The notes beneath the pieces were generated by a model. That model was given only the letters and a program-made list of their open reading frames with translations, was not told the origin of the DNA and did not search any database. Below are positions 26,302-36,221 of a stretch of DNA of 64,000 nt, piece by piece; position 1 is the stretch's first letter; each line of letters begins with the position of its first letter. Made by a program: the position numbers and the translations under genes. The DNA is from Pelosinus sp. IPA-1 (GTDB lineage Bacteria; Bacillota; Negativicutes; DSM-13327), in NCBI RefSeq assembly GCF_030269905.1, contig NZ_BSVC01000001.1, positions 62,001 to 126,000 of the forward strand, in the 5' to 3' direction.

Positions 26302-27447
26302 ATGGCTCAATATGCGCGAGTAGCCAAATGGATCGTGTTTGCTTTAATAGGTTTACTTGTTCTTACAAGTGTTTGTTTCAGCGCTAATAGGAAAGGCGTA
26401 GAAGAATTTCCCGATGTCTTTGTGCATGAAAATACTTCTATTCCGGTGGGGCAAGCTATAGGCAAGCTCATGGTGGCTGGAGGCGATGCAAGCGTAGGAG
26501 GAAGGGTAACGGATGGCATTATTGTTGTGGATGGCAACTTAATAATAAAATCTGGGGCAAGGATAAACGGGCGAATTGTCGTACTTGGCGGCAGCACAAT
26601 GATTGAGCAGGGTGCAAGTATTGAGCATAAGCCATGGATAATCGTGCCACAGGGACATCCCTTGGTACCGGTGGTGGTGGGGGGGCTTTTTCTAATAGGG
26701 GCAGCAAGCCTCATTATTCTACCGATGTTATTTTGGATCATTGGTCATTTATTTAAAAGGACTAAGTGGTATTCGCCTATTAAAGAAAAATTCTTGGCGA
26801 TAGAGCGGCGGTGGCCGGCGCTTTATATTGTAGTAAGCTTAGGCATTAGCGCTTTAATGTTAACGGTGTTTGGCATACTCGCCTGGGAAACCTTATTCCA
26901 CAACGAAATGGTATTATTTGACGATAGCTTTGTTTGGCTTATACGCTATTTTGCCAATCCTAGCCTAGATAAGATAATGATTATAATTACCGATATAGGC
27001 TTTGGCACAAGCTACATTGTAATTGTGGCGATTACTCTTTTACTACTTGCATATCTTAAACGCTGGCGGGAGTTGGGGGCACTGACTATCTGTTTAGCAG
27101 GAGGAGCGTTGCTTAGTTATCTGTTGAAAATTTTGTTTCATCGTACTAGGCCAGACTTGTTTCGGGTTGTGCAAGAGACAGGTTATAGCTTCCCAAGTGG
27201 TCATGCCTTGGCAACTATGTGTTTCTATGGGATGGTGGCATTTCTAATTATGCGCATCATAGATTCTTGGCGGGGGCGGCTGACTGTTATGACGTTGGCA
27301 GTAGTTTTGAGTATGTTAATTGGTATAAGCCGTATTTATTTAGGTGTTCACTACCCCACCGATGTGATAGCAGGATATGCCGCAGGTTCAATGTGGCTTG
27401 CTTTTTGTATATCTCTCCTAATGTGGTGGGAGAGAGCGCGAGTGTAG
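26302..27447 (+). CDS. PAP2-family membrane phosphatase with N-terminal bactofilin-like repeat domain
   Basis: 381 aa. A signal/TM segment at about residues 8-26 is followed by a short domain of about 90 residues with repeated G-x-I-V-V-D-G-N and G-A-R-I-N-G-R-I-V-V-L-G units, like bactofilin-type beta-helix turns, predicted outside the cytoplasm. Further helices lead to the PAP2 catalytic motifs: K-x6-R-P (H-R-T-R-P), P-S-G-H, and S-R-x5-H-x3-D (S-R-I-Y-L-G-V-H-Y-P-T-D). PAP2 enzymes hydrolyse lipid phosphates such as undecaprenyl or phosphatidylglycerol phosphate. The start at 26302 is chosen because AAGGGGG is 6 nt upstream; earlier starts sit on or before the SD. Confidence 0.85.
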   Translation: MAQYARVAKWIVFALIGLLVLTSVCFSANRKGVEEFPDVFVHENTSIPVGQAIGKLMVAGGDASVGGRVTDGIIVVDGNLIIKSGARINGRIVVLGGSTMIEQGASIEHKPWIIVPQGHPLVPVVVGGLFLIGAASLIILPMLFWIIGHLFKRTKWYSPIKEKFLAIERRWPALYIVVSLGISALMLTVFGILAWETLFHNEMVLFDDSFVWLIRYFANPSLDKIMIIITDIGFGTSYIVIVAITLLLLAYLKRWRELGALTICLAGGALLSYLLKILFHRTRPDLFRVVQETGYSFPSGHALATMCFYGMVAFLIMRIIDSWRGRLTVMTLAVVLSMLIGISRIYLGVHYPTDVIAGYAAGSMWLAFCISLLMWWERARV

Positions 27448-27461
27448 ATGATAATAATTCG

Positions 27462-27498
27462 AAACACTATTTGCTTATTAAGCAAATAGTGTTTTTTT
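27462..27498 (+). terminator. Terminator after the PAP2 gene
   Basis: 16-bp perfect stem AAACACTATTTGCTTA with its complement, then seven T. Confidence 0.85.
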
Positions 27499-27513
27499 AC
27501 GGAATCAGAAAGT
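27492..27513 (+). repeat. Copy 2 of the 22-nt post-terminator repeat, with a following hairpin
   Basis: T7-ACGGAATCAGAAAGT, one mismatch from 2637-2658. Here GGAATCAGAAAGT pairs imperfectly with ACTTTCTTGATTCC up to 27534. The rest of 27535-27690 shows nothing recognised. Confidence 0.4.
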
Positions 27514-27694
27514 ATAACACTTTCTTGATTCCAAGTAAGAACGACTAAGGCTTCTACCTGCGTCTGAGGACTTGGTACAAGACAAGTCTTTTCTTATCTT
27601 TACTTTCTTTTGACATAAAAGAGCTATTTCCTGACGCCATACTTACGATAAATCATGCTAATATCAAGGTGAAAATAGTATGGAGGCGACAACG

Positions 27695-27826
27695 ATGGTG
27701 GATTTTACAACTATATTACAAATCAAACTAGGACTAAGTTTGATTTGTAATATAGTTGCATATTTTACCTGCATGTCTTTTGAGAAAGGCATTGAGCTTT
27801 TTAAACACTATATAGATCATCACTAG
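27695..27826 (+). CDS. Possible small membrane protein (43 aa) upstream of kdp
   Basis: ATG with GGAGG 8 nt upstream, running 43 codons. It starts M-V-D-F-T-T-I-L-Q-I and contains a hydrophobic stretch (L-S-L-I-C-N-I-V-A-Y-F) and a charged C terminus ending D-H-H. The coding sequence includes a perfect 20-bp palindrome (27710-27756), so the segment may instead be a repeat or RNA element. Function unknown. Confidence 0.35.
   Translation: MVDFTTILQIKLGLSLICNIVAYFTCMSFEKGIELFKHYIDHH
27710..27756. repeat. Perfect 20-bp inverted repeat
   Basis: 27710-27729 is exactly complementary to 27737-27756, loop 7 nt. It is not followed by a T-run, so it is not a simple terminator. It lies inside the putative 43-codon frame. 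Confidence 0.7.
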
Positions 27827-27865
27827 CTACATTTGTTTATCAATTTTTAAAAGTAGGTGAATAGT

Positions 27866-27931
27866 ATGACAGAGGCTTTTCCTCTCTTTACATTTTTTGG
27901 GATTTTGCATTGGTTTATTATTATGGCCTAA
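27866..27931 (+). CDS. Possible hydrophobic micropeptide (21 aa) upstream of kdpF
   Basis: ATG preceded by AGTAGGTGA. The predicted peptide M-T-E-A-F-P-L-F-T-F-F-G-I-L-H-W-F-I-I-M-A would be a single membrane segment, comparable in size to KdpF. No homologue recognised. Confidence 0.25.
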   Translation: MTEAFPLFTFFGILHWFIIMA

Positions 27932-27962
27932 ACTTATAGGATTTAAATAAGAGCATTCAATA

Positions 27963-28011
27963 TTTACAATTTCTTTACAAGGTAAAGCCGCTTCTTTACT
28001 GCATATTTACT
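27963..28011 (+). promoter_or_regulatory. KdpE-like operator array upstream of kdpFABC
   Basis: Two pairs of direct repeats: TTTACA-N5-TTTACA (27963-27979) and TTTACT-N5-TTTACT (27995-28011). The E. coli KdpE box is TTTATA-N5-TTTACA. All repeats are in 11-bp phase, the spacing of OmpR-family dimers. It lies 60-110 bp before kdpF. Confidence 0.6.
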
Positions 28012-28071
28012 TAGAATGGAGCTAATATAAAGGTGTAGTAATTAATTTATCACGAGAAAGAGGGGATACAA

Positions 28072-28158
28072 ATGGCTGACTTATGGTTAGCTGGAGGGAT
28101 CACGGTTCTTCTACTTTTATACTTAGTTTACGCATTAATGAGACCGGAGGAGTTTTAA
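28072..28158 (+). CDS. kdpF: Potassium-transporting ATPase small subunit KdpF
   Basis: 28 aa single-span membrane peptide (M-A-D-L-W-L-A-G-G then a leucine-rich helix, ending M-R-P-E-E-F), matching KdpF in size, character and position. It stabilises the KdpABC complex. SD AGAGGGGA. The stop is one base before the kdpA start, and its own coding end (GGAGGAG) serves as the kdpA SD. Too short for standard gene callers. Confidence 0.9.
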   Translation: MADLWLAGGITVLLLLYLVYALMRPEEF

Positions 28159-28159
28159 T

Positions 28160-29866
28160 ATGACTAATGATATAATGATGTTCGCCTTTTACATTGTGGT
28201 TTTGCTACTGTTAGCTCTACCCCTTGGAAAATATATGGCAAAAGTATTTTCGCAAGAAAAAACTATTTTTGACTTTGTGTTAAAACCTATAGAAAAAGTA
28301 ATTTATCGGATCACCGGAGTAAAAGAAACCGAAGAAATGAATTGGAAGCAGTATGCTGTTACTTTAATTATTTTTAACCTATTCGGTATGATTTTGGTTT
28401 ATCTGATTCAAGTATGGCAGGATATTCTGCCATTCAATCCTGAACAACTATCTGGAGTTGATCCGTGGCATTTGGCTTTGAATACGGCAGTAAGTTTTAT
28501 GACGAATACAAATTGGCAGTCTTATTCTCCAGAAACCACAATGAGTTATTTTACGCAAATGACTGTATTAACAGTACAAAATTTTCTTTCCGCAGCAACT
28601 GGCCTTACGGTAGCAGTAGCCTTAATTAGAGGTCTTACTCGTAAGGATGCTAAAACAATCGGCAATTTTTGGGTTGATATGGTACGTAGTATTATGTGGG
28701 TGTTGCTGCCTCTAGCGATAATTTCTTCTACCATCCTTGTAGAAGAAGGTGTGCTGCAAAATTTATCACCTTATGTAACCGTTCAAACGCTGGATGGTGC
28801 TGATCAAAAATTGGCTATGGGGCCTGTAGCTTCTCAGGAAGCGATCAAGATGTTGGGGACCAATGGCGGTGGGTTTTTTAACGCCAATTCGGCCCATCCT
28901 TTTGAAAATCCGACTCCTGTAAGTAATTTTATCGAGATGCTCAGTATATTCCTGATTCCTGCTGGGTTGGTATTTACTTTTGGACATATGGTAGGCGATA
29001 AGCGTCAAGGTTATTCGATTATTGCTTCTATGATTCTGCTGTTCATTATTATGCTTGGTACTCTATATACAAGTGAGTTAAACGGGAACCCCATTCTGAG
29101 TTCTATAGGCGTAAGTAGTCCCACGTCTATGGAAGGTAAAGAAGTTCGTTTTGGCATAGGGGGATCGGCACTCTTTGCTACAGTTACCACAGCTGCTTCC
29201 TGTGGTGCGGTCAATAGTATGCATGATAGCTTTACACCCCTCGGCGGTCTAATTACAATGTTGCAGATTAAGCTGGGGGAGGTAATTTTGGGCGGCGTAG
29301 GCGCAGGCTTCTATGGCATGATGATGTTTGTTATCATCACCGTCTTCATTGTCGGCCTAATGGTTGGAAGAACCCCTGAATACCTTGGTAAAAAAATCGA
29401 AGCATGGGAAACAAAAATGGCAACGATTGCTATCTTGATTCCCTCGGTTATCATTCTCATTGGTTCCGGTATTGCATCAGTGATTGACCAAGGTACATCG
29501 GCCCTTACAAATTCTGGTCCCCACGGTTTGAGTGAAATTCTCTACGCATTTGCCTCTGCTGCAGGGAATAACGGTAGCGCTTTTGCGGGGCTGAGTGCCA
29601 ATACACCTTTCTATAACTTAATGCTGGCATTCAATATGGTTGTAGGGCGCTTCGGTGTGATTATTCCCACTCTTGCGATAGCAGGCAGTATGGCTGCAAA
29701 GAAGATATCGCCGCCAGGGCCTGGAACATTCCCTACTACTGGCTGGTTATTTGTTGTTTTGCTAGTGGGCGTAGTTTTAATCGTCGGAGCCCTAACATTC
29801 TTACCAGTGCTATCATTGGGGCCGATTGTTGAACATTTGTTAATGCTAAAAGGTACAACGTTCTAA
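28160..29866 (+). CDS. kdpA: Potassium-transporting ATPase subunit A (K+ channel-like)
   Basis: 568 aa with ten hydrophobic helices. KdpA is the K+-selective, SKT-superfamily subunit of the high-affinity Kdp ATPase. Selectivity-filter regions are visible: [24 protein letters not shown], and [13 protein letters not shown]. Length agrees with E. coli (557). Second gene of kdpFABC. Confidence 0.98.
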   Translation: MTNDIMMFAFYIVVLLLLALPLGKYMAKVFSQEKTIFDFVLKPIEKVIYRITGVKETEEMNWKQYAVTLIIFNLFGMILVYLIQVWQDILPFNPEQLSGVDPWHLALNTAVSFMTNTNWQSYSPETTMSYFTQMTVLTVQNFLSAATGLTVAVALIRGLTRKDAKTIGNFWVDMVRSIMWVLLPLAIISSTILVEEGVLQNLSPYVTVQTLDGADQKLAMGPVASQEAIKMLGTNGGGFFNANSAHPFENPTPVSNFIEMLSIFLIPAGLVFTFGHMVGDKRQGYSIIASMILLFIIMLGTLYTSELNGNPILSSIGVSSPTSMEGKEVRFGIGGSALFATVTTAASCGAVNSMHDSFTPLGGLITMLQIKLGEVILGGVGAGFYGMMMFVIITVFIVGLMVGRTPEYLGKKIEAWETKMATIAILIPSVIILIGSGIASVIDQGTSALTNSGPHGLSEILYAFASAAGNNGSAFAGLSANTPFYNLMLAFNMVVGRFGVIIPTLAIAGSMAAKKISPPGPGTFPTTGWLFVVLLVGVVLIVGALTFLPVLSLGPIVEHLLMLKGTTF

Positions 29867-29882
29867 AAGGAGAGTAGAAATT

Positions 29883-31913
29883 ATGAGTACTCGCGAGAGT
29901 TTTAATAAGGAAATACTTGGCGTGGCAATCCGTGATGCCTTTCGAAAGCTAAATCCGGCGACACAATTCAGAAACCCGGTAATGTTTATCGTGTATATTG
30001 GTTCGTTTTTAACCACTGGTTTAATGATACGGGATATCTTGGGAGGAAATACAGCCCATGTTGGGTTTTCCCTGCAAATAGCCTTATGGTTATGGTTTAC
30101 CGTATTATTTGCTAATTTTGCCGAGGCCGTTGCTGAAGGTAGAGGCAAGGCCCAAGCCCAAGCACTACGAAATACAAGAACCCAAACGAAAGCAAATAAA
30201 GTAGTTGATAATACAACGAAACAGGTAGACGCTGCAGATCTGCGTAAAGGTGATCTAGTAATGGTAAAACCTGGTGAATTTATTCCTGGTGATGGTGAAA
30301 TTGTGGAAGGTATGGCTTCTGTAGATGAAAGCGCGATTACCGGAGAATCTGCTCCTGTAATCCGTGAATCAGGTGGAGATAAATCAGCTGTAACTGGTGG
30401 TACACGGGTATTGTCTGATTGGATTAAAGTACAAATCACTGCTAACCCAGGCGAAACATTCCTTGATCGTATGATTGCGCTGGTTGAAGGTGCCAAAAGG
30501 CAGAAAACTCCTAATGAAATAGCCCTTACCATTTTACTAGTTGGTTTAACCCTCATTTTTTTGGTTGCTGTAGCCACAATTGAGCCATTTGCGGTTTATT
30601 CCGGCACATTAATACCAATTCTAATTTTGATTTCTTTGTTAGTTTGCCTTATTCCCACGACGATCGGCGGATTACTAAGTTCTATCGGGATTGCTGGTAT
30701 GGATCGTCTTTTGAAAAGAAACGTATTGGCAATGTCCGGACGTGCTGTTGAAGCTGCGGGTGATGTTAACGTATTGTTATTGGATAAAACAGGCACCATT
30801 ACACTAGGCAATCGGATGGCAACGGAATTTATTCCTGCACCTGGCGTAGATAAAACTCAGCTTGCTGACAGTGCTCAATTATCCTCCCTTGCAGATGAAA
30901 CTCCTGAGGGACGTAGTATCGTTGTATTAGCAAAAGAGAAATATAATTTGAGAGAACGTGATTTGCAGGCATTAGGTGCAGAGTTTATTCCCTTTACGGC
31001 GCAGACGAGAATGAGCGGAGTGAATATAAAGGGAAAACAGATTCGCAAAGGATCCATGGATGCCATTCAAAGATATATGACTGAACAGGGGGGCATGTTC
31101 CCAGAAACGGTAAAAAGCGATTGCGAAAAAATTGCCAAAGCAGGCGGTACTCCTCTGGTAGTTGTTCAGGGAACCCAAGTCCTTGGGACAGTTTACCTAA
31201 AAGATATTGTTAAAGGCGGGATTAAAGAACGCTTTAAAGATTTGCGGCAAATGGGTATCAAAACAGTAATGATTACAGGGGATAATCCTCTTACCGCCGC
31301 TGCTATTGCGGCTGAAGCCGGAGTCGATGACTTCTTGGCTGAAGCTACGCCTGAAGCTAAATTAGCATTGATTCGTGAATATCAGGAAAAAGGTATGCTG
31401 GTAGCTATGACGGGAGATGGAACCAATGATGCTCCGGCACTAGCCCAAGCGGATGTGGGTGTAGCCATGAACAGTGGTACCCAAGCCGCAAAAGAAGCTG
31501 GTAACATGGTTGATCTTGATAGCAATCCGACAAAACTAATTGAAATCGTAGAAATTGGCAAGCAACTTTTGATGACCCGAGGAGCACTGACAACTTTCAG
31601 TATTGCTAATGACGTGGCTAAATATTTTGCGATCATTCCAGCTATGTTTCTAGCGGCATATCCGGAAATGAACGTCTTTAATATCATGCATCTGGCTACA
31701 TCGGAGAGTGCTATTTTAAGTGCGGTAATCTTTAATGCCCTTGTTATTGTAGCTCTTATTCCGTTAGCCTTACGTGGCGTAAAATACCAGCCCTTAGGAG
31801 CAAGTGTAATTCTTAGAAGAAACCTACTGATTTATGGTCTTGGTGGGCTGATTGTACCGTTTATCGGCATTAAAATCATTGATATGATTATTGTTGCCTT
31901 GGGATTGGTATAA
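29883..31913 (+). CDS. kdpB: Potassium-transporting ATPase ATP-binding subunit B
   Basis: 676 aa P-type ATPase (type IA). The phosphorylation site is D301 in L-L-D-K-T-G-T. The actuator loop is T-G-E-S-A-P-V, and the hinge motif is [12 protein letters not shown]. The family-specific stretch [21 protein letters not shown] is present. It drives K+ uptake through KdpA. ATG with AAGGAGAG, 16 nt after kdpA. Confidence 0.98.
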   Translation: MSTRESFNKEILGVAIRDAFRKLNPATQFRNPVMFIVYIGSFLTTGLMIRDILGGNTAHVGFSLQIALWLWFTVLFANFAEAVAEGRGKAQAQALRNTRTQTKANKVVDNTTKQVDAADLRKGDLVMVKPGEFIPGDGEIVEGMASVDESAITGESAPVIRESGGDKSAVTGGTRVLSDWIKVQITANPGETFLDRMIALVEGAKRQKTPNEIALTILLVGLTLIFLVAVATIEPFAVYSGTLIPILILISLLVCLIPTTIGGLLSSIGIAGMDRLLKRNVLAMSGRAVEAAGDVNVLLLDKTGTITLGNRMATEFIPAPGVDKTQLADSAQLSSLADETPEGRSIVVLAKEKYNLRERDLQALGAEFIPFTAQTRMSGVNIKGKQIRKGSMDAIQRYMTEQGGMFPETVKSDCEKIAKAGGTPLVVVQGTQVLGTVYLKDIVKGGIKERFKDLRQMGIKTVMITGDNPLTAAAIAAEAGVDDFLAEATPEAKLALIREYQEKGMLVAMTGDGTNDAPALAQADVGVAMNSGTQAAKEAGNMVDLDSNPTKLIEIVEIGKQLLMTRGALTTFSIANDVAKYFAIIPAMFLAAYPEMNVFNIMHLATSESAILSAVIFNALVIVALIPLALRGVKYQPLGASVILRRNLLIYGLGGLIVPFIGIKIIDMIIVALGLV

Positions 31914-31968
31914 CTTCTTTGATGCCCTTCTAGGAAATGTTAATTTATTGAGAGGAAGCGAACGAATT

Positions 31969-32547
31969 ATGTTAAAACAAATGTTAAATGCATTTGCCAT
32001 GCTGCTAGTTTTTACTGTCATTACCGGCTTGGCTTATCCTTTAGCCATGACTGGGGTGGCACAGGCTCTATTTCCCTTCCAGGCTAACGGATCCATCATT
32101 GTCCATGATGGTAAGCCTATTGGATCAGCACTAATCGGACAAAACTTTACAAGTGCTAAGTATTTTCATGGTCGTCCTTCAGCGGCAGGGACAGATGGTT
32201 ATGATGCTACCAGTTCTGGTGGTTCTAACCTTGGACCGACTAGTAAAAAACTAGTTGATACAGTCACAGACAATATTATAAAAGCCCGTGATGAAAACCA
32301 GCTTGATGAACAAAAACTGATTCCAGCTGATCTAGTTTTGGCTTCGGGCAGTGGACTTGATCCGGATATTTCTCCTGCAGCAGCCTACTTACAGGTAGCG
32401 AGGGTAAGCAAAGAAAGGGAATTATCTGGTGATGAAATACGTAGGTTGGTAGATAGCCACGTGAAAGTTCCTCAGTTAGGCATCTTCGGTGAGCCAAGGG
32501 TTAATGTGCTTGAACTCAACTTGGCACTAGATAGGTTAAAAAAGTGA
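31969..32547 (+). CDS. kdpC: Potassium-transporting ATPase subunit C
   Basis: 192 aa (E. coli 190). One N-terminal membrane helix (about residues 9-30), then a soluble domain with G-R-P-S-A-A-G-T-D-G-Y, S-S-G-G-S-N-L-G-P-T, and A-S-G-S-G-L-D-P-D-I-S-P-x-A-A, all family hallmarks. The ATG at 31969 is chosen over a longer frame that overlaps kdpB. AGAGGA is 12 nt upstream. Confidence 0.97.
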   Translation: MLKQMLNAFAMLLVFTVITGLAYPLAMTGVAQALFPFQANGSIIVHDGKPIGSALIGQNFTSAKYFHGRPSAAGTDGYDATSSGGSNLGPTSKKLVDTVTDNIIKARDENQLDEQKLIPADLVLASGSGLDPDISPAAAYLQVARVSKERELSGDEIRRLVDSHVKVPQLGIFGEPRVNVLELNLALDRLKK

Positions 32548-32559
32548 ATAATAAGAAAT

Positions 32560-32656
32560 GAACCACTAAGACACAATGCCGCTGTCGTGGCACACAAAGG
32601 GGTTAAAAACACGAATGGTTAAAAAAACCTTTGTGTACTTTGTGTCTTTGTGGTTC
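32560..32656. repeat. MITE-like nested inverted repeat between kdpC and kdpD
   Basis: Outer arms of 17 nt (32560-32576 with 32640-32656) pair with one mismatch. Inner arms ACACAAAGG (32592-32600) and CCTTTGTGT (32628-32636) pair perfectly. Sequences of the type AACCACNAAGACACAA occur as dispersed intergenic repeats in many bacteria (recollection, not searched). No transposase present. Confidence 0.6.
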
Positions 32657-32694
32657 AATTGTTTTAGAATGATTAAGATAATGGAGGCAATGAC

Positions 32695-35382
32695 ATGCCT
32701 GAGGAAAGTAAAGAAAAAAAACGTCCAGATCCTGATGTCTTATTAACGAAGCTAAATAAAGAAAATAGAGGTAAGCTGACGGTGTTTTTAGGTGCAGCTG
32801 CTGGTGTTGGTAAAACATATACTATGTTGGAGACTGCCCATGAGATGTTGGCTTCTGGTGTAGATGTTGTGATTGGTTGGGTAGAGACTCATAAACGTGT
32901 GGAAACAGAAAAAATGGTGGAGGGTTTACCTCGTTTGCCAGCAAGGGAAATTGAGCACCGAGGTAGGACCTTGCATGAAATGGATATTGATGCAATTTTG
33001 GCGCGTAGACCGAAAGTAGTGTTAGTTGATGAACTGGCCCATACGAATGTGGCTGGTTCTCGCCATGTCCGTAGATTTCAGGATGTAGAAGAAATATTAA
33101 ATGCAGGTATTGATGTATCTACGACACTAAATATTCAACATATTGAAAGTTTAAATGATATTGTCGCTCAAATTACAGGGGTAACAGTACGGGAAACGGT
33201 GCCTGATAGTATTGTGGAACAGGCTGACCAAGTGCAATTGATTGATATTCCCCCCAATGAGCTCATTAAGCGTTTGAAGGAAGGCAAAATATATTTACCT
33301 CACCAAGCAGAATTGGCGTTGAATAAATTTTTCCGCCCCGGAAATATTAATGCCCTGCGGGAGCTGTCTCTTCGCTTTACAGCATATCGGGTAGATAAAG
33401 AATTAAATCAATACATGCAGGAACATGATATTCCTGGACCTTGGCCAGCAGGTGAACGGGTGATGGTTTGTGTAAGTTCTAGTCCCTTTTCGGCTCAACT
33501 GATTCGGGCGGCGCGGCGATTGGCTCGTGGCTTACAGGCTGAATTGTTGGCTGTACATATTGATACACCAAGACGTCTAGAGCTTAGCGAGAAAGAACGG
33601 GATCGTATTTTTCGCAATATGCGTCTGGCAGAAGAATTAGGAGCTAAAACGATTAGTGTCGTTGGTACAGATCTGACTGAAGAAATTCTAGCTATGACAC
33701 GGGAGCATAATGTCACTCATCTGGTAGTTGGTAAACCACTACGCGGGCGTATCTGGGAGTGGTTAAATGGCGGGGCAGTGGTAAATAAACTCATCCGTTA
33801 TAGTGGTGGTGTTAATATTCATGTTATTCAGGGTAACACAGAGGTAAAGGATGAGCCCAAAGTTAAAACATTAGCAACAAAAGCAACAATTCCTTTATGG
33901 AATTATATGGCTGGTGTACTAATGATTTTCTTGGTTACTGTTGGTAATTGGCTGTGGCGTGAATATATTGAGTCTATACATATGATGTTATATTTATTGC
34001 CGGTACTTTGGTCGGCAGTATGGTGGGGGAAGGGGCCATCTTATGTGGTGGCATTAGTCAGTGTGTTACTTTTTGATTTTTTCTTTATTCCACCTTTTTT
34101 TAGTTTTAGCATATCAGATCTTCGTTATCTGTGGAGTTTACCGCTTTTTCTCTTAGTATCTTTTACCATCGGCGGACAAACTGAAAAACTTCGGCTAGAG
34201 GCTAGGTTAGCTAGGCAGCGGGAAAAAACTACACGAGCACTCTATTCTTTCAGTCGTGAGATTGCAGCAGTTGTGGACGTCCAGGCAATTATAGGCATTT
34301 TGGTAGAGCAAGCATGGCAGACACTGGAACGACCTGTAGCAGTATTTCTACCCCAGGATAATGGTACTTTACTGTTGGCCGCTGAAGCAGGGATCAAGGA
34401 AAGTGGTATTGATACAAGTGAGCAGGCAGTGGCTATTTGGGCGTATGAGCATGGGGAAATTGCTGGACGTTGTACAGAAACTCTTCCAGGTGCTAGATAC
34501 ATGTATTTACCATTAACGACTAGTAATAACACGGTTGGCGTCTTAGGGATTCGGATTCAGGAAAAAATGCTTACTCCTGTGCAAAGGAGATTGATGGAAG
34601 CATGGGCAGGCTTGGCAGCGATTGCTGTGGAACGGGTTAATTTAGCCGATCAAGCCAGGCGCGCTGCCTTATTAGTAGAATCAGATCAATTACGTACTGC
34701 CTTATTCAATTCTATTTCCCATGAACTCAGGACACCATTGGCATCGATAATCGGAGCAATTTCTGGTCTTTTAGACGTAGAAGGTATATATTCAGGAGAA
34801 GATAGAAAAGAATTGTTAGAAACAGTGAAAGAAGGGGCAAATCGCATGGATCGTCTGGTGGCCAATCTTCTGGATACTGCTCGATTAGAAAGTGGTATGA
34901 TGCAGCTGAAAATCGATTGGTGCGACATTGAAGATATCACAGGTATTGCTCTAAGGCGGGTCGAAGAATCTCTTAACGGTAGATCTTTACTTGTTAGAAT
35001 ACCTGCAGATCTACCCTTGGTGAAGGCTGATTGTGTTCTTGTTGAGCAAGTGTTAGTAAATTTACTGGACAATGCTTGTAAGTATTCCGCGCTAGGGAGT
35101 GAGATTGTAATTACCGCCAGTCAAGATGAAAAGGTAGTACAAGTATCTGTAGCTGACCGAGGGCCAGGTATTCCATCTGAATATTTAACACGTGTTTTTG
35201 ATAAATTTTATCGGGTAGAACAACCTAAGAACGTTAGCGGTACAGGGCTTGGTTTATCTATATGTAAAGGAATAATAGAAGCTCATGGGGGAACAATTCA
35301 TGCTGAAAATCGACCAGGTGGTGGTACCGTGATGATCTTTGCCCTTCCCTGTGATAAACAGCCACCTTCAAATATGGTATAA
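32695..35382 (+). CDS. kdpD: Potassium-sensing histidine kinase KdpD
   Basis: 895 aa, full-length. Order: N-terminal KdpD domain with Walker A G-A-A-A-G-V-G-K-T (about residues 33-41) and D-E-L-A-H-T-N; universal-stress-like domain (about 245-365); four membrane helices at about 400-500 (DUF4118); GAF domain (about 525-650). HisKA follows with H676 in S-H-E-L-R-T-P-L-A-S, then HATPase with D-R-G-P-G-I and G-T-G-L-G-L-S. It senses K+ limitation and phosphorylates KdpE. ATG with TGGAGG. It is separated from kdpC by a repeat element, so it may have its own expression level. Confidence 0.97.
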   Translation: MPEESKEKKRPDPDVLLTKLNKENRGKLTVFLGAAAGVGKTYTMLETAHEMLASGVDVVIGWVETHKRVETEKMVEGLPRLPAREIEHRGRTLHEMDIDAILARRPKVVLVDELAHTNVAGSRHVRRFQDVEEILNAGIDVSTTLNIQHIESLNDIVAQITGVTVRETVPDSIVEQADQVQLIDIPPNELIKRLKEGKIYLPHQAELALNKFFRPGNINALRELSLRFTAYRVDKELNQYMQEHDIPGPWPAGERVMVCVSSSPFSAQLIRAARRLARGLQAELLAVHIDTPRRLELSEKERDRIFRNMRLAEELGAKTISVVGTDLTEEILAMTREHNVTHLVVGKPLRGRIWEWLNGGAVVNKLIRYSGGVNIHVIQGNTEVKDEPKVKTLATKATIPLWNYMAGVLMIFLVTVGNWLWREYIESIHMMLYLLPVLWSAVWWGKGPSYVVALVSVLLFDFFFIPPFFSFSISDLRYLWSLPLFLLVSFTIGGQTEKLRLEARLARQREKTTRALYSFSREIAAVVDVQAIIGILVEQAWQTLERPVAVFLPQDNGTLLLAAEAGIKESGIDTSEQAVAIWAYEHGEIAGRCTETLPGARYMYLPLTTSNNTVGVLGIRIQEKMLTPVQRRLMEAWAGLAAIAVERVNLADQARRAALLVESDQLRTALFNSISHELRTPLASIIGAISGLLDVEGIYSGEDRKELLETVKEGANRMDRLVANLLDTARLESGMMQLKIDWCDIEDITGIALRRVEESLNGRSLLVRIPADLPLVKADCVLVEQVLVNLLDNACKYSALGSEIVITASQDEKVVQVSVADRGPGIPSEYLTRVFDKFYRVEQPKNVSGTGLGLSICKGIIEAHGGTIHAENRPGGGTVMIFALPCDKQPPSNMV

Positions 35383-35437
35383 TATAGAAAACATATATGC
35401 TTTTTATTATCTTTGAAGGAGGAGGGTGGTGTAGATA

Positions 35438-36127
35438 ATGGAAAAAGGGGCGCGAATTTTAATTGTTGATGATGAACCTCAAATTAGGCGATTATTAAAG
35501 GTTTCCTTAACTGCTCATTCCTATGAAATTGATGAATGTCAAACTGGGCAGGAAGGAATCAATAGAGTAGCTATATTTAAGCCTGACCTAATTCTTTTGG
35601 ATTTGGGATTGCCTGATATGGATGGAAAAGCAGTAGTGGAGGCAATTCGTGAATGGTCAAAAATACCTATCATTATTCTGACTGCCCGTGATCAGGAAAA
35701 TGAAAAAATTGCAGCACTAGATGCTGGGGCAGATGATTATGTTACGAAACCATTTAGTATGGGAGAATTGTTAGCACGCTTGCGGGTAGCTCTAAGGCAT
35801 ACTGTAACGGTGGAAAGTTCTCCAGTGATAACTTGTGGTGAATTAATGATTGATTTAGTTGCTCGTCATGTAACTCGAAATGATAAAGAAATAAAATTGA
35901 CACCTACAGAATATGAGATATTAAAAATATTAGCTCAGAATATTGGTAGAGTATTGACTCATAAACAGCTATTAAAGGCAGTATGGGGTACCGCTTATAA
36001 TGAAGATACTCATTATATTAGGGTGTATATTGGTCAGCTCAGACGTAAGGTAGAGGAGAACCCAGCTCAACCTAAATATATTATTACAGAGTCAGGTGTC
36101 GGTTATCGGTTAATGACTGGGATTTAA
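35438..36127 (+). CDS. kdpE: Response regulator KdpE
   Basis: 229 aa OmpR-family regulator. Receiver with D11-D12 and phospho-acceptor D55 (L-L-D-L-G-L-P-D-M-D-G). C-terminal winged helix ending Y-I-I-T-E-S-G-V-G-Y-R-L. Last gene of the kdp cluster, 55 nt after kdpD, followed by a terminator. Likely targets are the boxes at 27963 (kdpF) and 36222 (kimA). Confidence 0.96.
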   Translation: MEKGARILIVDDEPQIRRLLKVSLTAHSYEIDECQTGQEGINRVAIFKPDLILLDLGLPDMDGKAVVEAIREWSKIPIIILTARDQENEKIAALDAGADDYVTKPFSMGELLARLRVALRHTVTVESSPVITCGELMIDLVARHVTRNDKEIKLTPTEYEILKILAQNIGRVLTHKQLLKAVWGTAYNEDTHYIRVYIGQLRRKVEENPAQPKYIITESGVGYRLMTGI

Positions 36128-36132
36128 GAGAG

Positions 36133-36172
36133 AAATAACGGTAGAGATATAAAATCTCTGCCGTTATTTTTA
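36133..36172 (+). terminator. Terminator after kdpE
   Basis: 16-bp stem (36133-36148 with 36154-36169, one G-U) followed by TTTATT. Confidence 0.8.
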
Positions 36173-36221
36173 TTACTGGTAGAATTAAATATTCTTCATT
36201 TGAACGTATATATAATCTTAG

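Noticed and set aside
29846-30577. 243-codon minus-strand frame
   Set aside because: Antisense to the start of kdpB, no SD, composition of a shadow frame.
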